In this document: positions 36,838-49,330 of the stretch, piece after piece
Numbering within the stretch: position 1 is the stretch's first letter
How the letters are laid out: every line of letters begins with the position of its first letter
NCBI GenBank assembly: GCA_014773175.1
Contig: VXCM01001416.1
Coordinates: forward strand, 62,001 to 126,000
Length of the DNA: 64,000 nucleotides
Source of the DNA: Lucifuga dentata
Lineage: Eukaryota; Chordata; Actinopteri; Ophidiiformes; Bythitidae
Reading direction: 5' to 3'
The notes under the pieces: generated by a model
Seen by the model: only the letters and a program-made list of their open reading frames with translations
What the model was told of the DNA's origin: nothing
Databases searched by the model: none
Made by a program: the position numbers and the translations under genes

Positions 36838-37088
36838 GTGCTGGCAGCCCTTACTGCATCTGCCTTGAAACTTCAACCAGAAAGTCCTGGCACATCTGCT
36901 TCATGTTTGTTTCAGCGGTGTTGTCAAGATTTGCTTCACTTAAAGCTGAGGAGTACTGGACTCACGGTGGTGTCATTCAAGTTGGTATCAAGAAGCCTGG
37001 AAAGCAATGGAGAAACTGTGCTGGGCTTGAGATGTGACAATAACTGTATCACCATTCAGACTTGGACCCAAAAGCAGGACTTGACCAG
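36838..37088 (+). other. Candidate exon or decayed repeat ending at a GTAAGT site
   Basis: An open frame (…LTVVSFKLVSRSLESNGETV… to TQKQDLTR) ends at CCAG|GTAAGT (37089). It has no recognised domain, and the phrase GGACCCAAAAGCAGGAC is of a kind common in fish repeats, so a repeat origin is at least as likely. Confidence 0.2.
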
Positions 37089-37554
37089 GTAAGTTCACTA
37101 CTGCTCAAAAGTTTGAATCACTAGTTATTTTCACATAGAATCAATGTTTCCAGTCATGTAAATCTAGTTTTTGTTTCATATGTATGTATAAAATGATTCT
37201 ACTGTGTCTGTTAGTAGTTTGCACCTACAGGTTTAAAATAATTTGCAAAAAGCTGTAAAAAAAAAAAAAAAAAATTAAGACATTTTAAAATTGCCAAGAA
37301 TCATAACATAAATTGTAGATAATTCCAAATTCATGTAGAGAAGCTGTATGTGGTTCCAGAGATTATTAGGAAATTCTAGATTATTCCTTGATGCTCTAGA
37401 AACTGACGCCTCACATTTGTAAAGCAGTGATGAAATCTCACGGTGGATATTTTGAAAAGAAATCACTAAAATTGTGTTATTTAGCATTTAACCCNCCCCC
37501 CCAAACAAAAAAAACCTTTTGGTGTTTGTTTCATCAAACGATAAATCCAGAAGT
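37089..37554. other. No recognisable gene
   Basis: AT-rich with a poly-A tract and a C-run joint with N at 37495. Confidence 0.45.
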
Positions 37555-37674
37555 CTCTGTCTGTCTCTCTGTGACACCAATGTCTCAAAAACCTGGCACT
37601 GTAGGAAGTTGAAATTTGGCAGGTACTGTATATTGCTTATATTGCTCAGGAGACCCAAGGACGTGCAGTGTCAC

Positions 37675-38147
37675 CAGGGGCAGCACTAGGGGTGGGCTTA
37701 TGGGGCTTAAGCCCCAGATGTTTTCCATAAAGCCCCAAAAAATTTTTTGTAATAGTGTGTTTTGAATTTTCTGTAGCATTTTTGCAATTACCCAAATTCA
37801 TCGCCAAGGTGGAACCACANGTTTTGAATTTTCTGTAGCATTTTTGCAATTACCCAAATTCATCGCCAAGGTGGAACCACAGTGTTCTGAATGGATTGGT
37901 TGGACCGAATTGGTGGACGGAACAGACTTACACACCATATAGCTCCACTGTTTAGATCATTGTAAAGGTTTTTGTTTTAGAAGATTTTAAACTTCATATA
38001 ACTTTTTAAAAGATGCAATATGATTTGTTACATTTCTTAAGCATTTCTCGAAATTTATATTTAGCTTTGGCAGATATAAAATAGCTTTGAACTGGGCTAA
38101 GATTTGGGCTAAGCCCTGGATCTCCACTAACCCCACAGCCACCTCTG
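37675..38147. mobile_element. hAT-like element inserted in the dispersed repeat
   Basis: Flanked by perfect 8-bp duplications AGTGTCAC (37667-37674 and 38148-38155). Ends are CAGGGGCAGCACTAGGGG and CCCCACAGCCACCTCTG (reverse complement CAGAGGTGGCTGTGGGG), of the hAT CAG-type. It has GGGCTTAAGCCCC subterminal symmetry and is non-coding. Includes the assembly duplication at 37759-37881. Confidence 0.8.
37759..37881. repeat. Direct duplication of 61 bp around N 37820 (assembly joint)
   Basis: 37759-37819 equals 37821-37881. Confidence 0.85.
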
Positions 38148-38198
38148 AGTGTCACATGTGATGTTGTTTGGATGAGCGGTTCTTGAATTGAGCTGTGC

Positions 38199-38331
38199 CG
38201 TTAAAAAGTAGTGGCAGGATATGCTCTGGGTGTGGTAGCATATGCTCTGCTCCACGGGTACTAANCGTTAAAAAGTAGTGGCAGGATATGCTCTGGGTGT
38301 GGTAGCATATGCTCTGCTCCACGGGTACTAA
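38199..38331. repeat. Direct duplication of 66 bp around N 38265 (assembly joint)
   Basis: 38199-38264 equals 38266-38331. Confidence 0.85.
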
Positions 38332-38385
38332 TGGCAAGCTGCAGCGCACACCATAAAATCTGGCCCGGTCCGAACATAGTATCAT

Positions 38386-39209
38386 TTAAAAACATTATTA
38401 TTGAATAAAATAGGAAGACTTACGTAAATGACAAGTGAGTCTAAACTTTTGAGCGGTAATGTATGTTAAAATAAAATAATTTTTACTGGAGCTCATCAGG
38501 TAACAAATAGCAGGAGTGCCTCTAATAACAGGAAATGGTCGATGTATCAAATGGGGTAGGCAAAAATGGTCGTCCAAATGTTCATACAAATAGTTCAAAA
38601 CCAGGAAGGTATGAAGACAGGCAGAAAATCCAGAGTGGTACAGCTCTGCAATCGATAATTCAAAACGGAGAAACAAAAGTCAGTAACTGCAGCTAACATG
38701 CAGATGGCTGGAACGCTTACATATGCTTATATAATATAATAAATGCTTATGTAATTTGCATTTTGAATTATATAGTTAATTAATTCTAGAGACCTTGTGA
38801 AAAACAGGGATCAAAACCTACAAATCCAATTTGTAGACAGGGTCACAGTACATGTGAACCCATACATCATGGCAGGAGATTGTCTTTCCTGTGCTGAAAT
38901 GCAACCCGTTGAGCTAAAATACACACACAACTGAAAGCAATTTGGTGCCAGAAAGCTGTGCATCTGTGCCGTTTGACCAGGGTTGACCATTTGCAAAAGT
39001 TTGGCATATTCTCAGTGTTTCAGTGGACTGTGGTTCTGTTTCTTTACTTGCATATTAAAAGCTTGATTTTAATGGCCAGATTGAGGCAATTTTTTTCTTC
39101 CAGTTATCATATAAACAAATCAAATTGAAATCAGCATAAATTACTGTTTGTGTACTCTTAGTAACAGAGCGAGATTATGCAAATGTAAGTCGATTTACTC
39201 AAGCATTTA
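38386..39209. other. No recognisable gene
   Basis: AT-rich. Nothing supported. Confidence 0.45.
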
Positions 39210-39400
39210 AACAATCCATCAGCTTAAAATTGGCATAAACAATCTGTGCAGCAGAAGCACGGATTTATCTATTTTGGCCGTCTCGTTAAGCAATGACTTC
39301 AGCAAACGTAGAATCCTATTAATTCCTCTCGTGTATATGGCTCACTCTACATAAATCGCCTTAATCGCAGTACAGACAAAACCTGGAGCATATTGTACAG
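39210..39400 (-). repeat. Dispersed repeat pair, member 2 (partner 32030-32310)
   Basis: Inverted relative to the partner. The best shared block is ATCCTATTAATTC ... ATCGCAGTACAGAC. Confidence 0.5.
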
Positions 39401-39646
39401 GTTCATATACTGACAGTTTCAGCGATGGAGAGGCCGACACACTTCAGCAAACTGGAGGTTTTTTTTAATTAATCAGGAGGAGAACTGTGCAGACAGACTT
39501 CTTCTGTCCTGCCTTGATACTACAACCATCTCTTCCAATGCTTGCACACTTCTTAAAATCCAGTCCTGCGCTGTCAAGAAACCCAGTCGAGGTTCTGGCG
39601 ATTGCCTCCTCTATTTTACCCAGCATGTCCCCAAATCCCATATCAT

Positions 39647-39737
39647 ACTCAGAAAGAATTAAGTATTGGCTGATTGCAGAAGGGAAAGTTGAGTTTGGAT
39701 TGCCAGCCTTGGAGGATGTCTGTGACTGCTTTTGTAG
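39647..39737 (+). repeat. Dispersed repeat pair, member 2 (partner 18736-18825)
   Basis: Reads RIKYWLIAEGKVEFGLPALE in one frame. The same frame in the partner gives KIKHWLIAEGKDEVG. Longer open frames exist on both strands here (39465-39768) but no domain is recognised. Confidence 0.5.
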
Positions 39738-39768
39738 CACTGGGAGTGAATGCAGGAAGATATGCTGA

Positions 39769-40727
39769 AAGCTAATTTGGCTATAAATGACAATTTGGCT
39801 ATAAATGACAAATAAATGATGAATTAATTAGAAATTTTACAAGCGACTTTGGAAAAAGAAACACAGTAAAAACAAGTTGCTTATTATAAGCAGACTTGGT
39901 AATGCTGATCTTTGGTTATTTTTGTATTGTTTCTTTATTGTCATTTATATGCTACATATCACAGCAACAGTAAATATATATTGTACATACAGTATGAAGA
40001 GTGTTTACCAAAGTTGAGGATACATGACTTTCTTGAGTTGGAACAGCATTTTAATTAAAAAACAAAAATCTAAAAATATTCCTTGAGCCCAATATTTTCA
40101 ACAAGGCATTTTGATGGAAGTTTAGAATCCTCCATCCCTCATCGCAGTGAATGGTGAATGCAACTGAATGACTAGATACCTTAAAATATCTAGAAAATGT
40201 GGTTCACAAGCGACAGATGCAGAAGAAGGTAGCACAGTGTTGTTCCTTGTTCCTTCAGCATAAATTAATTTCTGTTAAAGCTCCTAATAAACTCTCTTTA
40301 TTCTGTTTTAAAGGCTTATTCAGGTTTCTCACCTTGTTACCTTAGTCTTGTTTTTTTTTTTGTTTTTTTTTGCAGTTTTTGCAGTTTTTGCCATTTCGTT
40401 GCAGGTTTTTCCATCATGACAGGTCAAGGTGTTATTGCAGCTCCAAGTCATTAGGACTAGTGTGTCAATACACACACAGACTAAATGTGATTCAGAGTGA
40501 TTCACACGTGCAGTTTGAGCTGCTGACATCTGTCATATGTTGATATGACTGCCACAAACTAAATGTGTGTTAAGCTTTAAAACATTTGCTGATGCTGTAT
40601 TGTTAATTACTGTAATTTCAACAAACAACCTTTACATGAATGCATATCTCATACACTCATACACACTGAGGACTGAGGAGACTTCTCCAGGTAGACTTAA
40701 ATTATTTCTTGGTTAGAATGCAAATAA
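39769..40727. other. No recognisable gene
   Basis: AT-rich, with a short GCAGTTTTT tandem near 40372-40392. Confidence 0.45.
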
Positions 40728-40746
40728 GTCAATTATAATTTGTATT

Positions 40747-40785
<39 letters not shown>

Positions 40786-40809
40786 ATTANGTCAATTATA
40801 ATTTGTATT

Positions 40810-40848
<39 letters not shown>

Positions 40849-40852
40849 ATTA
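40728..40852. repeat. (GT)n microsatellite duplicated around N 40790 (assembly joint)
   Basis: 40728-40789 equals 40791-40852 (62 bp). Confidence 0.85.
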
Positions 40853-41042
40853 TGGTTGTATTATGGTCTTTGGTCTTGCTTAATGTGTGTGTATTGTGAG
40901 TATTGCCTGTGTGAATTTTGTGTAGGATCAGATAATCTGAGGTGTTCTCATCTTTAATAATCTTGTTAGGTGTGAATCAGTGTGAATCAGCCACAGCAGG
41001 AGCTGCTGACTGCCAGCAGAGGAACTTGTGTGTGTGAATTAA

Positions 41043-41063
41043 TGTGTGTGTGTGTGTGTGTGT

Positions 41064-41120
<57 letters not shown>
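41043..41120. repeat. Compound (GT)n(GATA)n microsatellite
   Basis: About ten GT units followed by about thirteen GATA units. Confidence 0.9.
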
Positions 41121-42110
41121 GACAGACAGTCACAGTCTTCTTAGCTGCACTAGATGAGCTTGTTCCTCTTTAATCCAGCAGAAAACATCATGCCGACAGC
41201 TGCTGATGGCTTAATGAGCAGATTTGTGCTATTAAAGGCAGACCGTCATAAAGCAGGACATTAATGAAATAGTAATAAACTTATTTTTCATTTACACATG
41301 AAGAAATTACTGACAATTTAATATTGTACTTCAGGCTGCAAGAGGAAATGTGTTGGTAATTGTATTGCAGAAACCAACAAATTATGTAGAACTTTATTAA
41401 CAATGTGAAAGATCGAGTATGGCTGCCTGCTCTCGTGTTTTTTTTTTTTTTTTTTTTTTTTTTTTGTTTTTTTGTTTTTAAATATATGTATATATATAGT
41501 GTTGTTTGCATTAATTAGCTCTGTGGTCTGACAATAGCACAGTCATTTCATTTAGGGTTGTTCTGAAAGTAGTTTGACATTAATATAACTTTAATATATT
41601 AATATGTACTGAAACTACATCAAAAACAATCTACAGCAAGAACATCATAGAATAATTAAAACAACTACAATGTCAGAGCTGAAAGCTTCATATCTGAGAC
41701 ACAAGACATAAGAAAGCGAAGAATGATTATTACATGGTGGATGGTCACACTCGAGAATATAGGAGAAAAGTCCATTTTATCTTTATGAGAAAGATCCAAA
41801 CTATTCTGTAATGTGTTTAAAACAAAAAGCAGAACATGTAGATGCACATGAAAATTATGTAGCAGTACATCAAAAATAGCCAAATGTAGCAAAATATAAA
41901 TTGCTTGAGCACCTTTTATAGATAGTTGAAGCGCTGATAAACACATGACAGATGGTGCATTTCAAGATGGCTATTCTGGAACCGAATTAATTTGCTGCTT
42001 TTCATCACATGCAAGAAAAAAAGTCTTACATTTTGTGAAAAACTCTGAACATCCCTGAAAAACACATCTAATATTTTCTAATTTTGCACGGGAAATACCA
42101 TCTATTAACC

Positions 42111-42142
<32 letters not shown>

Positions 42143-44635
42143 CTACACCAGCCTTCCATCTTAACAAGAATGGACATCAAGTTAATAAGATTTTTAAAAA
42201 GCTGTAAAGTGCACTTCGGCAGTGTAAGTGTTGGGAGAGGAAGATCATTAGAAAGCCCAAATTTTTTGGAAAGCCTATTTTAGTCTAATGGCTGCAAAGG
42301 ACTTAAAGTGGGTCAGGTCATGTCAGGCACAAGTAGATGAGTAATGAAAGATGATAAGTATGCAAAATATCTCACCAGATCCCTGTAATTTCTTGTTCTC
42401 AGAGAAGAAATATATGAAGCTGTGTACCTACACCAGGTAAAACTCACAAACTTAAGAAAAAAGCAAAATATCCTCACAATTGTTCCGCCATCATATTTCA
42501 ATTTATTTTTATCATGGTTATATTAAGAGATGTCATCTCCTCACACAGTCTGAAGAGTGCCACCAGGGAGGAAAAAATATAGATCTTTTTTTTTTTATGG
42601 TTACTTCTGTCAAATGTTGCAACCAGTTGCTTCCACACTTCAAGTCCACCAAGTGTGCAGACTCTGAAACATTCGTCCTCACTGCAGAAATGATAAAATT
42701 ACTTTAATTTTGAGAGTTTTATGTCAGCTTAATTTGTTCTTATGTTCTGCTTCCTTGAGTTGATATGGCAGTAGAATGTCTTTTCTACTGCTATATCTGT
42801 TTTCTATTTTTTAAAAACATTATACCAGAAAGAGGCCATGCTTGTGTCAAGAACCATGTAAAGGACTCAGATGCAGAGCAGATATACTCACAATGTATGA
42901 ATGAATGGTATTTAATGAACAATGCTATAAAATCTGTAGGCAGGGATTTAGTCAAAAACAGGCCAAATTCAACAGCCTACAAACAGGAAATAGAGGGAGG
43001 GTACAAAAACTCTTGGCTGAGTTAGAGTCGGTAGCAAGCAGGTGAAGTACAAAAACCAGATAGAAAAGGTAGATCTAAATCTGGTCAGAAGTAAATAGAA
43101 CGGGGAAAAAAAAAGTCAGACAAAGGATCTGAGCCAGGCATATACAAAATAATCTGGTGAGGAAAAGCCAAATTCCAAATGTGCATCTCAAATGCCCAAA
43201 AATGCCTTCTCCCACTCTCCTCTCCACCTTCCTCTCCTCTGTGACCCTAAACCAAAGTTTTCTGCTCCACTCCTCTGCTGTCCCAAAACTTGAGGAAACA
43301 AGTTGAGGAGCTCTGATTTTTTTTTCCTCCAAATGTCTACTCCAGAGGCAGATCCATGCATGTATCCTTTCAGGAAGCCTTTTGTAAGATTTGTCTGAAC
43401 TCCTTATTATTCTTTCTTTACCATCCATCACAGCTGCCAGTAATGTTCTATTGTCCAGGTAAGATAAGGCTACATGAGAACAAAAACCAAACAAAAATAA
43501 AGCGAGAGAAAGACATCAAGTTCCAAGCTTGATATAAATGGAAGTATGGAAGCAAAGAAGCAGGCAAATGGAAGCAATGGCTGTGAAATGATACAACGTG
43601 GTTGTTTTTGCATATGAATTGCATTCATTGTAGCTCAGTGATTATAACTTGCATGTTCCAGAGGTACCCAAAGTTCTGTGTATTGTACAAAATTGTACTT
43701 GCTGCCTGCCAGCCGCGATTGTGGCTTTGAACTTACTTTCTCACCTGATTTGCCCCTTCACACTTTCACCTCTTCCCAAATATGAAAAAAAGGCTTTAGC
43801 TTGAACTTGTTTGCCTCAGATGATGGCATTGCGTCAGCTGTGGAGAATTTTTCGGGCAGCCAACAGAAGGACTTTAGTGAAACTGGAATGGAATCCCTCC
43901 AGCATCACTGACACAACTGTGTCAAGTGGGGAGGATATTATGTTGAAAAATAAGTAACTGTGACACCTTCGAGCTAGATCCTTTTATGCCAGGCTCACAA
44001 CTTATCCATCAACCCTCGTAGAAAGACATTTCCCCAGCGAAGCAGCTTAAATAAAGAAACAAAATCACACTAAAAGCATCGCTGCAATGATTTGTAGTTG
44101 AGTTAAATAGCATGTAAAGTCTCTGAGCAAATTGCTAGTGGGTTGATTGGTGAGCACAGTCCTTGGAAGATAAAAGTATTCCAGATTCATTCCAGTCCCA
44201 ATCAGATATGAACTTCTGAAAATAGTGTTTCATCTTTCATAGTCACTACATGAAGGAGCGTAATAGGAAGACAATTTAGCGTAGACCTGAGAGATTTATT
44301 TATTTCACCTATTAAAAAAAGAGCACAGGAGCCAGTGGATGAGAGCAAAGGAGAACGAGGAAACTGGATGTGTTTTAGTGCTATAAGTAAGTGAAGATGA
44401 AATACAAATGAATGTCTGTCTCCACGTGAGTGACTGGAGATGTGTCTTGGGTACACCTGCATCCTGGGATGGTTGCAATCCCATTTCATTCTGCAAAAGA
44501 CAACTGGGTCTAGAAAAAGTAACGATGGGAAGCCAGGAGCCAAGCAAACTGTTTACTTCATGACAAGCGGAAGATTTCTCCAAGTTAAGAAGTTATTATT
44601 CCAGAGCATATGGACTGTAGATTGACGTATATCAC
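41121..44635. other. No recognisable gene (3.5 kb)
   Basis: Contains poly-T (41440-41465) and poly-A (42111-42139) tracts. Around 42840-43080 the sequence (GGACTCAGATGCAGAGCAGA and following) resembles a widespread fish repeat, but the ends could not be set. A weak tRNA-like box A (TGTAGCTCAGTGATTATAAC) lies at 43629. A 139-codon minus-strand frame (43075-43494) has no recognised domain. Confidence 0.4.
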
Positions 44636-45085
44636 ACTTGACCATGAGTTACTAATGCATACAAACCAGATAATATCCTGTAGCCATGACTTATTAATAC
44701 ATTGGAACATGATATGGAAATTGTGGCCATGAGAAACTTATAGCATGGCCACAAGAATGTGATATTTAAAATGTGGTCACAAGTTATTAATGCATGGCAA
44801 TGACTTAATTATAAACATGATGTGACCATAGGATAGCAAGCCGCACCTTTAAATTTATTGCACACTTGTTCTGAACTTTATGGTAACCATGGTTGGAGCT
44901 CAGTCAACCGCATGGCTTGACATCACAGATTAATTGCAAACATCTATTGGATATGAGTAGGTTCTTAATTAAGTTGTTCCCAAGCAGTAGTTACTCGTGG
45001 CTACGCTTTAAGTATCTCATAGACATGCTTTAAATATCTTGTGGCCACGATTTAATTATCTCATTCACACGCATTAGTAAGTTGT
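44636..45085. repeat. Internally repetitive fold-back-like stretch (GTGGCCAC / TTATTAATGCATGG units)
   Basis: Variants of TGGCCACAAG, TTATTAATGCATGG and GACTTATTAATACAT recur at 30-60 base spacing. In the right part the motifs run the other way (CTTTAAATATCTTGTGGCCA), giving an overall inverted arrangement. No coding content. Confidence 0.55.
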
Positions 45086-46049
45086 TATATATTTTTTTCA
45101 CAAATGACACCACCTGGTCTCGGTAGGCACTGAATAGCTTTTTGTTCAGTATTAGTATAGATTAAATCTTTCATTCTCGTTGGGTGTACAAAAGCATTTT
45201 CCAAATTTCAATTCATATTGGAATTTTCAATATGATAATCTTCAATAATCTTAATTAGAATGGCCAGTAATAATAGCGCAGGTTCAAAAGGGCAAGACTG
45301 CCATTGTGTAGGACATGGCTGTGAAGAAGTCCTGCCTGCAATCTGAGTGATGGTCTTTCAACAACAAATCATTCAAAATATGTGCACACAAAGTAAAATC
45401 ATTATTTTAATAATCACTTGATTTATTTTGTAAAAACTTGCATAAGAAGATCACTGTTGATGATTGAAATAAAAAATGAAACAAACATTTTAAAATGTGA
45501 AGAAATTTACTTTACTTTGTGTGTCCATAAGATACAGCAAGTATCATCAGCATATAGTAACATTTTATGTGTCTATAATGAAATGAGATGTTGACTGAGC
45601 TTCTTCACTGTAAAAATGAGGGGGGAGGACAACCCAGGATCATCAGTTTGAACATATGCAATGCAACAATATGTGTGTCTGTTAAATGTTTGATGAATTT
45701 TGCCACAAAAACATATTTGCCTGTCTACAGATATTTCATTTGATCAACAACTAGAGTGAATATAAATAAGTGGGATTAAGTGGGTGGAATTATATGAATG
45801 TTATGTCAGAGCTGTCTGATATTATATTGAGGCCTTTAACAACAGAGTGGCTTGTATGCATGATAAAACAGATATACACACACAGAGATGGAGCTATGTC
45901 ATTAGCATGGTCTGGTTAATGTTGCTATGGTTTTCCTGTTTTTAATGTGTATGTCATTTCACAGCCTGCCATTCCCCTCCTGTCCAGCAGCTCTCACCCA
46001 TGAATTTTCCACCTTTGTTCAGTCACCTGACTTACTTGCCTGTTCCCAG
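45086..46049. other. No recognisable gene
   Basis: AT-rich. Nothing supported. Confidence 0.45.
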
Positions 46050-46660
46050 TGCCTCATCAGCCTCTTAGTATCTATTGGTCTTTTTCTATTGTGCGGCTAA
46101 ATCATACTGAACCATGCCAAGCAGACGTCTACACCTTTATCCAATACACCTGTATCTGACCCGAGCTGAAAGTCTGATTTTTTTGGCCCTGCTTTGAAGC
46201 AAAGCCAGCCGTCTCCGGCCTCAACGAGGCCGCAGTGATGTAGCGGTGATCTTATTGGCGCAAGCATGTCATCATGACAAGGGACAAGGAATGTAAACAG
46301 AGGCACCATGTTTAAAAAGACCAGACAATTTTATTTCAGACATTCACTCTTAAATCAGTTTCTAGTCACACATATCTCTGATTCACATTTTCTGCACTTA
46401 CAAGAATTAAGTCCCAGAGCTGGATCGCCGAGGATGTCCAGCCCCTCATTTCCATTTGGTCAGAAGACCGTGTCAAATGTAATTTGGAGGGATCTGTGTG
46501 CAACGAGAAGGTATTCTCAGACTGGCTACATTGGAGATTGCAAAGACCTCCAAACAGTGCCCTGAAAAAAATAAAAACACTGAAGCAGGAATATACAGCC
46601 AGTTCCCCTTTGTGTCTGCTGGATTGTCTCTGTAGCTTTCATAAGTAGTCCAGCGTTTTC
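46050..46660 (+). mobile_element. Fragment of a DNA transposon carrying a Myb/SANT-like gene (possible PIF/Harbinger)
   Basis: The left part (CTATTGGTCTTTTTCTATTG, GTGCGGCTAAATCATACTGA and CCATGCC) resembles subterminal DNA of fish DNA transposons. The right part holds a Myb/SANT-like coding relic. The boundaries are approximate and the superfamily is inferred. Confidence 0.4.
46382..46648 (+). pseudogene. Myb/SANT-like (trihelix) DNA-binding domain relic
   Basis: One frame, open from 46382 to TAG 46646-46648, reads SWIAEDVQPLISIWSEDRVK, CNLEGSVCNEKVFSDWL, then LKKIKTLKQEY. This follows the family pattern: W-x-x-E/D-x-x-x-L-I-x-I-W, then N-x-x-V-F, then K-I-K-x-L-K-Q-E-Y. The middle helix before the KIK block is short and lacks the usual G-x-x-R/W, and there is no good start codon. 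PIF/Harbinger transposons encode such a protein beside their transposase; related host genes (MSANTD type) also exist. Confidence 0.6.
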
Positions 46661-48762
46661 AATGTTCATCATTCCTGCCTGCCTGAATATCTTGACCCAT
46701 ACCCTCCTTTTGTACCAAGTAAATATGCATCACCATTACAGATAAGCTTCAACAACAGGTTGCTGCAATTACAGCTTGTTTTACTACAATTGTTTATAAT
46801 AAAAAATATGCAAACCCATTTTAATTTGTATTTCACTGAGTCTGGCTGCAGCATATTACATTCCTTATGCATTTGCATCACAATGAAATCACTGATATTT
46901 TAATTTAAACTATTTGTCTGCGCTGAACTCTGTCTTTATTTGAACAATTCAGAAGTTACAATGGTTTTGTTTAACTGTTATTTGATAGAAGCAATAGTTC
47001 TGCAACTCACCAAAGTTTCCAAACTGCTTGGAGAGGAAGGTAATGAAAGTTCAAAACTTCCGCAGGTTTCCAATGTCATCAGTCTAGACATGTGACGGAA
47101 GTTTCAAAACGCAGTTGTACACCCAGTTTTGAACCTGAAACATTAAATGCATTCCGAATGAATCAATCTCTGGTGTCAAAATTGGTATCTCTATTTTTTA
47201 CCCTCACTTGCTTGTCTGATTTGGGTCCAGATTCCAGATTCTTAGTCCTCGTGTTGAAGTTTTCCTGCATCTTAGTCTTTAGGCAGCAGCCCACATACTA
47301 AGTCAAATTCTTATTGCAGTTATGTCATTAGCTTCTGTTAGTCTTAACTCCAGCCTCATTTTTGTGCCTGTGAATTCCATTGCTAGACTCGATGAAGCTA
47401 ATTCAAACATAAAGTCACCATAAAATGCAGTAATCAGTCGTTTGAGGTTTGTTCCTTCCATGCAGCAGATATTTAATGACAAAATTACATGCATTGGTAT
47501 TCAGGCCACAGACTAGGAGCTCCTGTGCAGAGTCTAATATATGAGTTGTGCATATGAATTTTGTTGCTTCATAATAATGTGTCAAATCTCAGTGAAAACT
47601 TCTCTTTTTCAAATACTCGTTTCTTCCACACACATACACACACATCTCAGCTTTCTAACAGCTTAATCTAACACTGTGAAACGTTAGGTTGATCCTCCCC
47701 TTGTCCGTGTTTTTTTAAATTTTATAATTTTAAGAAATTGATCATGTCTGAGAAATTGATCGTGTATAAATTATGATTGTGTTAGTGCCCTAAAGCGAAC
47801 CAGATCACTGATACCCAAAGGCACATAACTGAGGATAGAATCATGATGAGAAAAACCCAACTTGAAACTATTGGGCTATTAATATGAAAAACAAAAAAAA
47901 ATGTTGTAATGTTGTATTTGGCAACAGTGACTGCTTAAAATTATTTTTTTTTTCTTTTTTAATCTTATAGGTATCTTTATTTATAGTAAATGGCCACATT
48001 AGCTTTAACACTAATAACCAAACGTTGCCTTTCCTCTGAGCAGCGCCCTTATTCTGCACACAAAATCCTCTTATCACATCCTGAATTCACCTCTGAATCT
48101 GCTCTTCGTAATCTTCCTATTATGTGAACCATCTAAGCCTTTTGCAGCTTCCAACACCACAGGAACTGCACCTTTAATATGCATATTTGTCAGACTGACC
48201 TCTAACATGTTTCTATAATTGTACGGGTCTAGTTTCAACAGAGAACGTGTTTGGGCTGACATACTGCAAAGCAGCCTCTTTCTCCAAAATATTGCATTCA
48301 GGTGCTTGCTTCTTGTTTGATTTTTTTTTTTCCCTCCTGAAAACCTTGAGGGTGTCACAGTCACTTCTGCTTTATTCACAGCTGATACGTCTTGAGCCAG
48401 TCTGACGGCAGGAGTATTAAAATCACAGCAGGGCCTCACAGGCACTGTAGTAGACTTTCCTTCTGTCCTCTACACAAAAATGATTGCCCAAACCTTGAAA
48501 CAGGTTTTGGCTGCTTCAGGCTTTGAAACCTGTGTTAACTTGCTTTCTGCTCTGAAAACATCTAAGATTTTGATGAACTTACATTTGCTGGGAAATAATG
48601 AAATGTGTATTTGTCATTACTTGTCAAGTAAATTGTTCAATTTCCTGGTCACTTTATTTTGTTATTTGATGTTTTATTCACTTCTATTTAAAGACAGCAG
48701 GGTAATTCATTAAAAAATCATGGTAACTACACAGCGTCATGCCAAATAAGCACTGCAGTAAT
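46661..48762. other. No recognisable gene (2.1 kb)
   Basis: AT-rich. Frames to 123 codons without recognisable domains. Confidence 0.45.
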
Positions 48763-48766
48763 TTAA

Positions 48767-49330
48767 AGTTCCATACTGGCGATTGTGCATGTTTGAGCCC
48801 AATAAAATAACCTGCATATATGTTACGTTACTGATAACCAATTTCCAAAACATAAAATTGTATTTTACTTTTCCTGTAATTTTTCCAAATCCCATAATCT
48901 TTCAAAATCAAATGAAATATATACCCACCCTAAAATTCAATGCTTCACTTGCTTACACTTATGCATGACTGCAGAAAGCATGCTCATTTTAATTTCTGGG
49001 TAAAAGCTGTCTTCTCCTGGGACTATATTCCCTGGTGGAGAAATACATTGTCTTATGCGCAGCTCTCTGTTCAATCAATTAAATATAGTTACTTTGGCAA
49101 AATAAAAATGTCTAGACACCTCATTTTCTGTAATGGATTACTTATCTCAAGCATATTTCAAGTCTCTACTAGTTGATTTTTATAACTGGAACTAACTGAA
49201 ACCAATGGCTGTCTGGAAGATAGGAAAAACAATTCTAATATGTATCGCTCCAGTAGAATGTTTTGGAAAATGGTTTCATATATGCAGGTTTTATTTACTG
49301 GGCTCCAACATGCAAAACAGGTATAGTCCT
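48767..49330 (+). mobile_element. Fold-back element, copy 8 (subfamily A)
   Basis: TTAA at 48763-48766, then AGTTCCATACTGGCGATTGT. Internal CTTCTCCTGGGACTATATTC is forward. Ends CAAAACAGGTATAGTCCT followed by ATAA, so the right target site has one change. Confidence 0.8.

Larger units (their letters stand above)
37555..38385 (-). repeat. Dispersed repeat, copy 2 (inverted, interrupted)
   Basis: 37555-37674 and 38148-38385 are the reverse complement of the two ends of the repeat at 33660-34145 (CAGTGCCAGG..., GCCAAATTTCAACTTCCTAC, ATGCTACCACACCCAGAGCA). The middle is a hAT-like insertion. Confidence 0.65.

Noticed and set aside
43620..43760. Possible tRNA-derived SINE from TGTAGCTCAGTGATTATAAC
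   Set aside because: Only a box A-like motif. No convincing box B or tail follows.
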